From Pedobacter xixiisoli (GTDB lineage: Bacteria; Bacteroidota; Bacteroidia; Sphingobacteriales; Sphingobacteriaceae), in NCBI RefSeq assembly GCF_900215335.1, contig NZ_OCMT01000004.1, forward strand, positions 658,926-722,925: a stretch of 64,000 bases of DNA, written 5' to 3'. Within the stretch, counting starts at the first letter, position 1; every line of letters starts with the position of its first letter. Positions 43,990-51,115 of the stretch are shown in pieces. Under the pieces are notes generated by a model. That model saw only the letters and a program-made list of their open reading frames with translations. It was not told where the DNA came from and did not search any database. The position numbers and the translations under genes are program-made.

Positions 43990-44054
43990 CGCTTATTGCA
44001 AAACAATCATCATCAAGATTTCTATTTTATCATTGTAACCTCTAAATCGAAAAT

Positions 44055-45476
44055 ATGAGCAAGATTTCTACTTTTTTATTGGGCCTATTAACTGTTGGTG
44101 CACTACACGAAGCTAAAGCGCAGGCACTGCAAAATAATACGCAACTACATATACAAGCTGATGCTGGATTGTACGTACAAGGGGCAATGATTAACGCAGG
44201 TACAGCTAATCTGCAGAATAATGGCACTTTATCTGTTACTGGTAACCTAACAAATGATCAGTCTACTTATAACGCTTTTATAGGTAAGTTGGTGTTTGCT
44301 GGTAATTCGCCGCAAGTATTAGATGGTTCGAGGATTTGGTTTACAAAAGATTTTGAAATCAATAATGCGGCAGGGCTTACGATGACCAGTTCCTTTTATC
44401 TTCGAGGTACGGCTACCTTTACCAATGGTATTGTGACTATGGCTAATGCTAGTCATTCAATTTTTTTTGATGCAGCATCAGCTACTCAAACTGGCGCAAA
44501 GGATGCAAGCCATGTAGCAAATGGCTATGTTCATAAATTGGGTACAGGAGCTTTCTCGTTTCCTGTTGGTAATGGCACTAAACTGCAAAAAATTGATGTA
44601 AACTTAACTGCGAACTCCAATTATTTTGGAACAAGATATGCTGCAGCTGATGCAGGCTCTGGGACCTATGGAACTACAGGCGCTAAAGCTACGCAACTGA
44701 TGGGTTATAATACTGGAGAATATTGGCAAGTTGGTACAAATGGAGGTACTGCTACAGGTCAGGTTACGGTGTATTGGGATGGTACCAATGATGCTAACGC
44801 TGCAACAACCAGTGTAAGAAGGGTAGCTCGTAAAGTTGGTACAGAGTGGCTAAATGAGGGCGGTTTAGGTACAGGAACTACAGCTGCAGGTAGTGTAACA
44901 AGCAGTTCGATTTCATTTCCTACAAGTACTATGTTCCCAATAGCGATGGGCTGGGAGAATGTTGTGTTGCCTTTGAGCTGGTTAAACGTAAACGCTACGG
45001 ATACCAAAGATCAAAACGTACAAGTGCAATGGCAGGTAAGTGAGAGTAACGTAACTACCTATATTGTAGAACGTAATACCGGTGCTGGCTTCATTGAGGT
45101 TGCTACGGTAGCAAGTAAAGGTAATGGAACTAATAGCTATAACCTTACAGATATAGTGCGTAATAGTGGTAGTATCTATTACCGTATCAAGCAGATAGAC
45201 CAAGACGGCACTTCGAGCTACTCGGATGTGTTCGATGTACGTATTGCTGCTTTAGGTAAATTGGCCATCTTTCCTAATCCTGTAATTAGCCAATTAAGTG
45301 TGGATAGCGATAAGAAACAGGATGCAAAAATCTATAACGTTCAAGGCCAACAGGTAAAAGAACTTAAGTTGGTTGAGGGAAGAAACAAGGTAGAGCTGGA
45401 TCATTTACCAAACGGTGTTTATTTCTTGCGTACTGTTGATGGTGTTGTCACTAAATTAATCAAATCAAATAAGTAA
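44055..45476 (+). CDS. Type IX secretion-sorted protein, copy B
   Basis: The 473-residue protein is the same length as copy A and has the same layout: signal peptide (about 1-22, AKAQ), beta-solenoid-like region, beta-sandwich, Fn3-like domain and T9SS type A sorting domain (KLAIFPNPVISQLSV, GVYFLRTVDGVV). The N-terminal half is diverged from copy A whereas the C-terminal 170 residues are almost identical, which points to gene conversion or strong constraint on the sorting part. It lies downstream of operator copy 3. Confidence 0.86.
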   Translation: MSKISTFLLGLLTVGALHEAKAQALQNNTQLHIQADAGLYVQGAMINAGTANLQNNGTLSVTGNLTNDQSTYNAFIGKLVFAGNSPQVLDGSRIWFTKDFEINNAAGLTMTSSFYLRGTATFTNGIVTMANASHSIFFDAASATQTGAKDASHVANGYVHKLGTGAFSFPVGNGTKLQKIDVNLTANSNYFGTRYAAADAGSGTYGTTGAKATQLMGYNTGEYWQVGTNGGTATGQVTVYWDGTNDANAATTSVRRVARKVGTEWLNEGGLGTGTTAAGSVTSSSISFPTSTMFPIAMGWENVVLPLSWLNVNATDTKDQNVQVQWQVSESNVTTYIVERNTGAGFIEVATVASKGNGTNSYNLTDIVRNSGSIYYRIKQIDQDGTSSYSDVFDVRIAALGKLAIFPNPVISQLSVDSDKKQDAKIYNVQGQQVKELKLVEGRNKVELDHLPNGVYFLRTVDGVVTKLIKSNK

Positions 45477-45479
45477 GAG

Positions 45480-45530
45480 ATCCTACTCTTTTATGAAGAA
45501 CAGAAAGTCAGCTCGATTTCGGGCTGGCTT
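45480..45530 (+). terminator. Conserved 3'-UTR motif and terminator B
   Basis: ATCCTAC, then ATGAAGAACAG, at 45480-45503, directly after the stop codon, followed by a hairpin (AGTCAGCTCG / CGGGCTGGCT) at 45506-45529 with a G-interrupted T run. Confidence 0.75.
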
Positions 45531-45545
45531 GTTTTGTTGATAACC

Positions 45546-45843
45546 TCACAACCCCAGCCCAACGTTCTTCATCTTGATCTTAGCGGAGAGATCTTTTACG
45601 CTAGCATTTTTTATTTGCCGAGGGTTGAAACCCACGGCTATGAACTGCCTTTCAAGTAGCTTATGAAAATATGTGTAAATGCCAATCAGGCTAAGCGGAG
45701 GATGTTCCTTCCCATAAATCGGAGAAAACTATTGCAAAAACTAAAATACGTTCGTCATTGCGAACTGAAGCATAGGGTTAAGCGGGGTGTGAAATAATCT
45801 CTCCAATGGTAGATCTTCCGAACACTTTTGATGTCCTCACCGA
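45546..45843. repeat. Long non-coding repeat, copy R2
   Basis: It is the second copy of the repeat at 43457-43697, including the CATTGCGAACTGAAG and ACTTTTGATGTCC stretches. Confidence 0.6.
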
Positions 45844-45990
45844 CTTAACCCACTCCCGTCATCTCAACCTTAGCGGAGAGATCTTTTACGCTAGCATTTT
45901 TTATTTGCGGAGGATTGAACCCATGGCTATAAATCACCTTTCAAGCTGTCTATCGAAATGTGTCTAAACGCCAAGCAGGTTACGTGGTGT
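45844..45990. repeat. Long non-coding repeat, copy R3 (partial)
   Basis: It begins with the same CATCTCAACCTTAGCGGAGAG stretch (split here as two words: CATCTCAACC, TTAGCGGAGAG) and TTTTACGCTAGCATTTTT, and ends with AGGATTGAACCCATGGC. It follows copy R2 without a gap. Confidence 0.55.
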
Positions 45991-46041
45991 ATGTACCTTC
46001 CAACTTATTGGAGCGTATCGTCCTTAAAAAAAAGCTTACAC

Positions 46042-46206
46042 TTTTTATAAGAACTGTTTAAAAATGGGATAAATATATGACAGGTTGAGTTTTCCGATAA
46101 ATCGGGACGAGTTCAAGGACACCAAACTCTAGCGGCTTGCTATAGGCGGGTGTCCCTACCCGCCTAAGTATTGTATTTTCATTGAAATTTAAACAGCGTC
46201 TAAACA
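46042..46206. mobile_element. MITE-like element, copy 2
   Basis: TAAGAACTGTTTAAAAA at the left end and an inverted, one-mismatch-type copy (AAATTTAAACAGCGTCTAAA) at the right end. It matches the element at 43826-43989 in length, ends and part of the interior. Confidence 0.6.
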
Positions 46207-46214
46207 TTTCGCCA

Positions 46215-46314
46215 TTAAAAAACACTTTGATTCTTCTGTATAGTACGTTAGTTGCGAGTGCCCCAACATGGTATTCATAACGCTACACCAAAGGCTACTT
46301 TAGATAAAAAGTAG
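46215..46314 (+). pseudogene. Remnant of a C1q-like paralogue N-terminus
   Basis: The frame beginning TTA AAA AAC at 46215 reads as a decayed signal peptide (KNTLILLYSTLVASA). After a one-base frame change the DNA codes QHGIHNATPKATLD, which matches QNVGINTADPKATLE of the intact paralogue at 46478. A stop codon at 46312 ends the frame. It lies between MITE copy 2 and operator copy 4. Confidence 0.6.
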
Positions 46315-46350
46315 GAATGCGAACCATTTGCCCATACTCTCAATCAAAAT

Positions 46351-46395
46351 AGACCCCGGGGTTCTTTTTTTTGGAGTGTAGCTAAGCTAACTTTG
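46351..46395 (+). promoter_or_regulatory. Operator copy 4 (inverted orientation) with -7 box
   Basis: AGACCCCGGGGTTCT at 46351-46365 is the reverse complement of AGAACCCCGGGGTCT, so it fits the consensus on the other strand. TAACTTTG at 46388-46395 lies 30 bp from its centre. It precedes the paralogue at 46478 by 82 nt. Confidence 0.7.
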
Positions 46396-46477
46396 ATATT
46401 GGATTAGTCATGTCCACAATTATACTACAAATCATTAAAAATGAAATAGTAATTCTAACGTTCAACTTAACTTTCTG

Positions 46478-47197
46478 ATGAAGAAACTTCTTACTTTAAT
46501 TTTATTAGGTGCTGCTATGGGGATGAAAGCACAAAACGTAGGTATTAACACCGCTGATCCCAAAGCTACTTTGGAGGTGGTAGGTACTCCTGGTACCTCT
46601 AGCGTACTGGATGGAATCATCCCTCCTAAATTAACCAGGGCTCAATTAATCGCCAAAACAGGTTACGGTACCGACCAAATTGGTGCCATGGTATACATAA
46701 CTGATTTGAGTGGTACGATAGCTAATGGAACGCCTACCGCAAATGTAAAACAAACCGGTTATTATACTTTTGATGGTGTCCGTTGGAGCGCTTTAGTATC
46801 AAAAGTATCAGCTTATGTAGATGCTGGTGTAGTTGTTTCTTTGGGTAACATTAATGTAAGATTAGCCACTGGAGGGAATAGATCATTGGAAATAGCTTTT
46901 ACCAATGCGGTAGCAAGAGTAAGTGGTACAAGTATCAATAACACTTTATCAGGATCTGCTGCAATTGATGGTTCTGCGATTACCATAACTGCTTATGGAA
47001 GGCAAAGTGCTTCTGATGGCACTTCTAAATGGACATCAAACACCTTTCTTAGATGGCAACCTGGTCTCAATTTCTCACAGGTTGGTGCTTCACAGCAAAT
47101 CCTCTTAAATGACGAAACGAATGCAATAACCTATAGGATTACATTTATTCTTGGTACTGGATGGAATAATAATTTAATCTCTATTGAGCTTTTATAA
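46478..47197 (+). CDS. Secreted protein with the shared N-terminal module and a distinct C-terminal domain
   Basis: The 239-residue protein has a signal peptide (MKKLLTLILL to KAQ) and the full N-terminal module (NVGINTADPKATLEVVG, LTRAQLIAKTGYGTDQ, GYYTFDGVRW). Its C-terminal half is not C1q-like: it reads as a different beta-sandwich (SLGNINVRLATGGNRSLEIA, ITAYGRQSASDGTS, ITFILGTGWNNNLIS). So the island swaps C-terminal binding domains on a constant N-terminal base. It lies after operator copy 4. Confidence 0.78.
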   Translation: MKKLLTLILLGAAMGMKAQNVGINTADPKATLEVVGTPGTSSVLDGIIPPKLTRAQLIAKTGYGTDQIGAMVYITDLSGTIANGTPTANVKQTGYYTFDGVRWSALVSKVSAYVDAGVVVSLGNINVRLATGGNRSLEIAFTNAVARVSGTSINNTLSGSAAIDGSAITITAYGRQSASDGTSKWTSNTFLRWQPGLNFSQVGASQQILLNDETNAITYRITFILGTGWNNNLISIELL

Positions 47198-47428
47198 GTT
47201 TAAAATTTTTCCGTTTGGTAATTTGGGATAAGGTTAACTATGTTCATTTTTAATCTTTTGGCAAAAAAAACTGTTCTTGAAAGAATTAGCTGGTTCTATA
47301 GCCATCTTTTTGCCTACCCGGTTCTAGATAGGGATAATCACAAATATAGATAGGTAGATGTTAAGTCGCTGGTTTTATTAGTTTCAATAAGCGACCATCA
47401 AGGAAAAATATCAAATAAATACGAATCG
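47198..47428. other. Intergenic region between paralogues 4 and 5
   Basis: About 230 bp. No gene, operator copy or strong hairpin is visible, so the gene at 47429 may be read from the promoter at 46351-46395. Confidence 0.45.
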
Positions 47429-48163
47429 ATGAGAAAACTTTTTACTTTAATTATTTTAGGTGTTGCGTTCGGTGCAAAAGCACAAAACGTAGGTGTTAAC
47501 ACCACTGACCCCAAAGCTACTTTACAGGTGGTAGGTGCTCCTGGCACCGCTGGTATACCGGACGGAATTATTCCCCCAAAATTGACTAGGGCCCAGTTGA
47601 TTGCCAAAACAGGTTATGGTACCGATCAAATTGGGGCAATTGTATATGTTACCGACTTGAGTGGCACTACCAATGCCGCTACGGCTAGCGTGCTGCAAAT
47701 TGGCCATTATAGTTTTGATGGTACGAAATGGAATAATATGCTAATACCAAAATTTACAGGTTTTTTGGCTACTAGAAATACTAATTACACCTTTGGTGGA
47801 GGAACGCCATCTAAGCTTGTCGTATATCCTACATCTACAGATAACCCTAATGGATGGTATAATACTGCTAATGGTAGGTTTACTCCTCAGGTTGCAGGTT
47901 ATTATCAATTTAATGCTGCTTTGAGAATTGTCAGCAGTACAGGTGGGGAAAAGGTTATTCTTCTTGCCAAAAATGGTATCGATGTGAATACAGGAGTTTC
48001 TTTAGCAGGTAGTAATTACTACATGGCAACAGTGTCGGCTGTTATCTATTTAAATGGTACTACAGATTATGTTGATGTAAGATGTTACGCAGACAATGCC
48101 TTAACTGACATTGTAACAACTCCAATTACTTCTTTTTTTCAAGGTTATTTAGTTGGTCAGTAG
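47429..48163 (+). CDS. Secreted C1q-like protein, paralogue 5
   Basis: The 244-residue protein has a signal peptide (MRKLFTLIIL to KAQ), the module (NVGVNTTDPKATLQVVG, LTRAQLIAKTGYGTDQ, VYVTDLSGTTNAATA, GHYSFDGTKW) and the jelly-roll part (GWYNTANGRFTPQVAGYYQF, ILLAKNGIDV, VSAVIYLNGTTDYVDV, FFQGYLVG). The N-terminal module is nearly the same as that of paralogue 4, so they are the most recent duplicate. A terminator follows at 48186-48218. Confidence 0.8.
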   Translation: MRKLFTLIILGVAFGAKAQNVGVNTTDPKATLQVVGAPGTAGIPDGIIPPKLTRAQLIAKTGYGTDQIGAIVYVTDLSGTTNAATASVLQIGHYSFDGTKWNNMLIPKFTGFLATRNTNYTFGGGTPSKLVVYPTSTDNPNGWYNTANGRFTPQVAGYYQFNAALRIVSSTGGEKVILLAKNGIDVNTGVSLAGSNYYMATVSAVIYLNGTTDYVDVRCYADNALTDIVTTPITSFFQGYLVGQ

Positions 48164-48185
48164 AATTAAGTACCTCATTAGCTAT

Positions 48186-48218
48186 AAAAAGCAGCCTATT
48201 TTTATAGGCTGCTTTTTT
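48186..48218 (+). terminator. Rho-independent terminator closing the island
   Basis: AAAAAGCAGCCTA pairs with TAGGCTGCTTTTTT around a T-rich loop. It lies between the last C1q-like gene and the convergent RDD gene, so it may act in both directions. Confidence 0.85.
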
Positions 48219-48220
48219 AT

Positions 48221-48961
48221 TTATACCGATCTAGAAGTGAGATAGATATAATCGGAAGATATGGTCTTTAAAAACTGCATTTCGTTCATCCCTTCTGGTA
48301 TGCTTACGCCCAAATGCGTAGTTACCTTGGCCGCCATTTGGTAAATCAGTTGTGCATTGTAGGTGGCGTAATAAGTACGTACCACTTCGTGGATGAGTTC
48401 GATATCGTGATCACTTAACATCGTTACGTTTGGAAAGGTAGGAATATACTCCTCGTCTTCTACCGGATGAAAAGCAATGTGCTCTATCTTAGTCGCAGGA
48501 ACAGTTCTGATTAGGGTCGTGCCAGCTACTAAATCTCCGATACGTTGCTTGTTTTGTGATACCGCCACACTCAAAAAACCTAACAAGTTAGCTGTTAAAG
48601 TAAAATCTACAATCCTAAAAACCCAACGGATGAAATATTGGCCAATGCTGGCCTGTCCGCCATCTAAGCTCACTACTTTTATTTTCAGCAGTTTTTTGCC
48701 TAAACTTTGACCGTTAAACGCTACTTCGCAAAGCAAATCGTAAAATACATAGCATACAGCGTAAATAATAACGAAGATAACGATGGTAGTGTTTTCGAAT
48801 GAACCTGCAATACCCATGACAGCTAAAGCTATAAGAGCGAAGAAATAAATCACCATGAACATAGCGAAGTCTAAAAGGTAGGCAGCTACACGCTCGCCCA
48901 AGCCTGCTACGGGGTAATCTATTTCTACATGTTGACTGGTGTTAATTTTGATGGTTTCCAT
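48221..48961 (-). CDS. RDD-family membrane protein
   Basis: The start is ATG 48961 (METIKINTSQ), giving 246 residues; the longer frame starts at a TTG that is part of the promoter box. The RDD domain has three predicted membrane helices (about residues 28-60, 62-85 and 118-140) with the motif RVAAYLLDF and GQSLGKKLLKIKV. The C-terminal part is soluble. RDD proteins are often in clusters with MoxR ATPases; this one is divergent from such a cluster. A TATATTTG box lies 6 nt before the ATG, so its mRNA is probably leaderless or nearly so. Confidence 0.85.
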   Translation of the reverse strand: METIKINTSQHVEIDYPVAGLGERVAAYLLDFAMFMVIYFFALIALAVMGIAGSFENTTIVIFVIIYAVCYVFYDLLCEVAFNGQSLGKKLLKIKVVSLDGGQASIGQYFIRWVFRIVDFTLTANLLGFLSVAVSQNKQRIGDLVAGTTLIRTVPATKIEHIAFHPVEDEEYIPTFPNVTMLSDHDIELIHEVVRTYYATYNAQLIYQMAAKVTTHLGVSIPEGMNEMQFLKTISSDYIYLTSRSV

Positions 48962-48967
48962 TAGGTT

Positions 48968-48975
48968 CAAATATA
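48968..48975 (-). promoter_or_regulatory. -7 box of the RDD gene, adjacent to the start codon
   Basis: TATATTTG on the minus strand, then AACCTA and ATG. The expected TSS is at or very near the start codon. Confidence 0.55.
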
Positions 48976-48982
48976 AAAATTA

Positions 48983-49063
48983 TAGCCACAGATGCACAGA
49001 TATTTGTTTCTTAAGGATTAGCTTATTGTCTTTTCAATTATGAAATCTGTGTATCTGTGGCTA
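48983..49063. repeat. Inverted repeat in the RDD/SpoIIM intergenic region
   Basis: TAGCCACAGATGCACAGAT at 48983 is matched by ATCTGTGTATCTGTGGCTA at 49045-49063 with one mismatch. It is a long palindromic element of the dispersed type, or an operator between the divergent genes. Confidence 0.55.
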
Positions 49064-49148
49064 AAACCAAATTTACTAAGGTTTTTTAGGGAAGGTTGAA
49101 TTTTTCTCTTATTTTAACGGAAAATATCTCCCGAAACAGGAATTAGCT

Positions 49149-50102
49149 ATGAAAGAAGCGCTCTTCGTAAAGCAAAATGCTGAAAAATGGAAAAACTACG
49201 AGGCGCTGAAAACAGACAGTCCTGATGAGTTGGCACAGCGTTTTGTAGATATTACCAATGATCTGGCCTACGCAAAGACTTTCTATCCTAAGTCTAAGAC
49301 TACCGCCTACCTGAATGGTTTGGCTGCTGTGCTGCATCAGGCCATCTATAAAAACAAGAAAGAAGAGAAAGGTAGGTTTTTCAGGTATTGGAAATACGAA
49401 CTGCCAATGCTTTTCTATACTTATCGTAAGCAGATTTTGTACTCCTTTATTTTCTTTGTGCTGGCCATCAGTATTGGTGTGCTATCTGCCAAATATGATG
49501 ACCGTTTTGTGCGTTTAATTTTAGGTGATGGCTATGTAAACATGACCAATGAGAACATTGCCAAAGGCGACCCTTTTGGTGTCTATAAAAACGAGAACGA
49601 ATTTGTGATGTTTTTTCAGATTGCTGCCAATAACACTTGGGTTTCTTTTGTGATGTTTGTGAGTGGAGTGCTGCTGTCTATCGGACCGGTCTATTATCTG
49701 CTTCGCAATGGAATCATGATTGGTGCTTTTGAATATTATTTCTTTAGTAAAGGCTTGGGCGCTCAGTCTATCTTAGTAATTTGGATACACGGTACTTTAG
49801 AAATATTGTCTATCGTGGTAGTGGGCGGTGCTGGCTTGGTATTGGGGCATGGCTTGCTTTTTCCTAAAACTTACACACGGATAGAAGCCTTTAAGCGTAG
49901 TGGCAAAGATGCGACGAAAATAGCGGTGGGCATTATACCTATTATTTTATTGGCTGCCTTTGTAGAAGGATTTGTAACCAGACATACGGGGATGCCCATT
50001 TGGTTGAGCATTTCTATATTAGCTGCTTCGTTAAGTTTTATGGTTTGGTACATAGTGATTTACCCTTGGCAGTTAAATAGGAGACTAACGGAAGATAAGT
50101 AA
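49149..50102 (+). CDS. Stage II sporulation protein M (SpoIIM) family membrane protein
   Basis: The 317-residue protein has a cytoplasmic N-terminus and about six membrane helices from residue 95 on, with the SpoIIM landmarks NNTWVSFVMFVSGV and IWIHGTLEILSIVVVGGAGL near residues 165 and 215. Despite the name, SpoIIM-like proteins are found in Bacteroidota that do not sporulate, in MoxR/DUF58 clusters where they seem to be membrane components. It is the first gene of such a cluster here. Confidence 0.9.
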   Translation: MKEALFVKQNAEKWKNYEALKTDSPDELAQRFVDITNDLAYAKTFYPKSKTTAYLNGLAAVLHQAIYKNKKEEKGRFFRYWKYELPMLFYTYRKQILYSFIFFVLAISIGVLSAKYDDRFVRLILGDGYVNMTNENIAKGDPFGVYKNENEFVMFFQIAANNTWVSFVMFVSGVLLSIGPVYYLLRNGIMIGAFEYYFFSKGLGAQSILVIWIHGTLEILSIVVVGGAGLVLGHGLLFPKTYTRIEAFKRSGKDATKIAVGIIPIILLAAFVEGFVTRHTGMPIWLSISILAASLSFMVWYIVIYPWQLNRRLTEDK

Positions 50103-50226
50103 AATGAAACCACTACTTGTCCCGATGATTCGGGATAGAAAACATAGGGTACATAGCAAGGATGTAATAAAGGTCTATTTATCTATGTGTTTAGAAAAAA
50201 ATATACGGCTAAATAAAAATGATATA

Positions 50227-51114
50227 ATGAAAGAAAATATTGAGTTCAGACAAGTTAGAAGTTTCGAGGAAGTGCTCTCAGGTACCCTTTTATTTGTGAA
50301 GCAAAATTTCAAGGCTTTACTCAAAACGTTTTTCTCACTTTGTGGCGTTTTCATTTTGGGCGGCATGCTCTCAACCATCTTTATGCAGTTGCAAATGACT
50401 GATAACATGACTGCAAGTATCCAATCGGGTGCGTACGATGGCATGTCTGTTTGGGGACAGATGTTAGGCTTGCCCTACCTATTGGTCATCTTATTTTTGG
50501 TTTTAAACTATACTGCGATGTACACCTCTATACTTAGTTTTGTGGCTGTATATATTGCTAAAGGTAATGTAACGCCAACGGTAGAAGAGGTGTGGACCTA
50601 TTTTAAATACTACTTTTTCAGGGTATTGTGGAGTGGCTTGCTGGTTTCTATCATTTGGGTAGTTTGTACCATGTTCTGCTTAATTCCTGGTATTTATGTA
50701 ACCCCAGCATTTTCTATCTTTTATGCCATTATGATATTAGAGAATGCGGATTTCGGTACGGCTTTCGGTCGTGCTTTTGCCTTGGTTAAGCAGAATTGGT
50801 GGGTAACTTTTGCTACGCTGTTAGTGATCGGGATTATTACAGGTGTTTGCATGATGATTGTGTACATGCCTTCTTATATCTTGATGATGGTGAGTGCTTT
50901 TTCTGGTGGAGGTTTGCAAGTGCTGAAAGGCTATCAGCTATTTTCTGCCATTTCACAATATTTGGCGCAAGTGTTTATGATTATCCCTCTGGTAGCTACG
51001 GCCTTTATCTATTTTAATTTAGCGGAAAGAAAAGAAAGTGCAGGTTTAATGAGTAGAATTGAAGGTTTTGGCAATACACCAGCTCCGGTATCACATCCAG
51101 AAGAAGATTATTAG
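50227..51114 (+). CDS. Integral membrane protein of the MoxR cluster
   Basis: The start is ATG 50227 (MKENIEFRQV), 295 residues. The frame is open from 50104, but that segment contains an inverted TCCCGATGATTCGGGA palindrome and lacks conservation, so it is treated as a leader. The protein has about five or six membrane helices with a Gly-rich conserved end (LVATAFIYFNLAERKE). No family name can be given with confidence. It lies between the SpoIIM and DUF4129 genes and probably forms part of the same membrane complex. Confidence 0.75.
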   Translation: MKENIEFRQVRSFEEVLSGTLLFVKQNFKALLKTFFSLCGVFILGGMLSTIFMQLQMTDNMTASIQSGAYDGMSVWGQMLGLPYLLVILFLVLNYTAMYTSILSFVAVYIAKGNVTPTVEEVWTYFKYYFFRVLWSGLLVSIIWVVCTMFCLIPGIYVTPAFSIFYAIMILENADFGTAFGRAFALVKQNWWVTFATLLVIGIITGVCMMIVYMPSYILMMVSAFSGGGLQVLKGYQLFSAISQYLAQVFMIIPLVATAFIYFNLAERKESAGLMSRIEGFGNTPAPVSHPEEDY

Positions 51115-51115
51115 T

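Noticed and set aside
43850..44038. 62-codon open frame upstream of the second T9SS gene
   Set aside because: Most of it is within the MITE-like element at 43826-43989; no known domain or conserved start.
47198..47428. Fifth operator copy before the gene at 47429
   Set aside because: A CCGGTTCTAGATAGGG stretch looked similar but fails the consensus and has no -7 box at the right distance.
50104..50226. N-terminal extension of the membrane protein in the MoxR cluster
   Set aside because: It covers an intergenic palindrome (TCCCGATGATTCGGGA); the ATG at 50227 fits the protein better.
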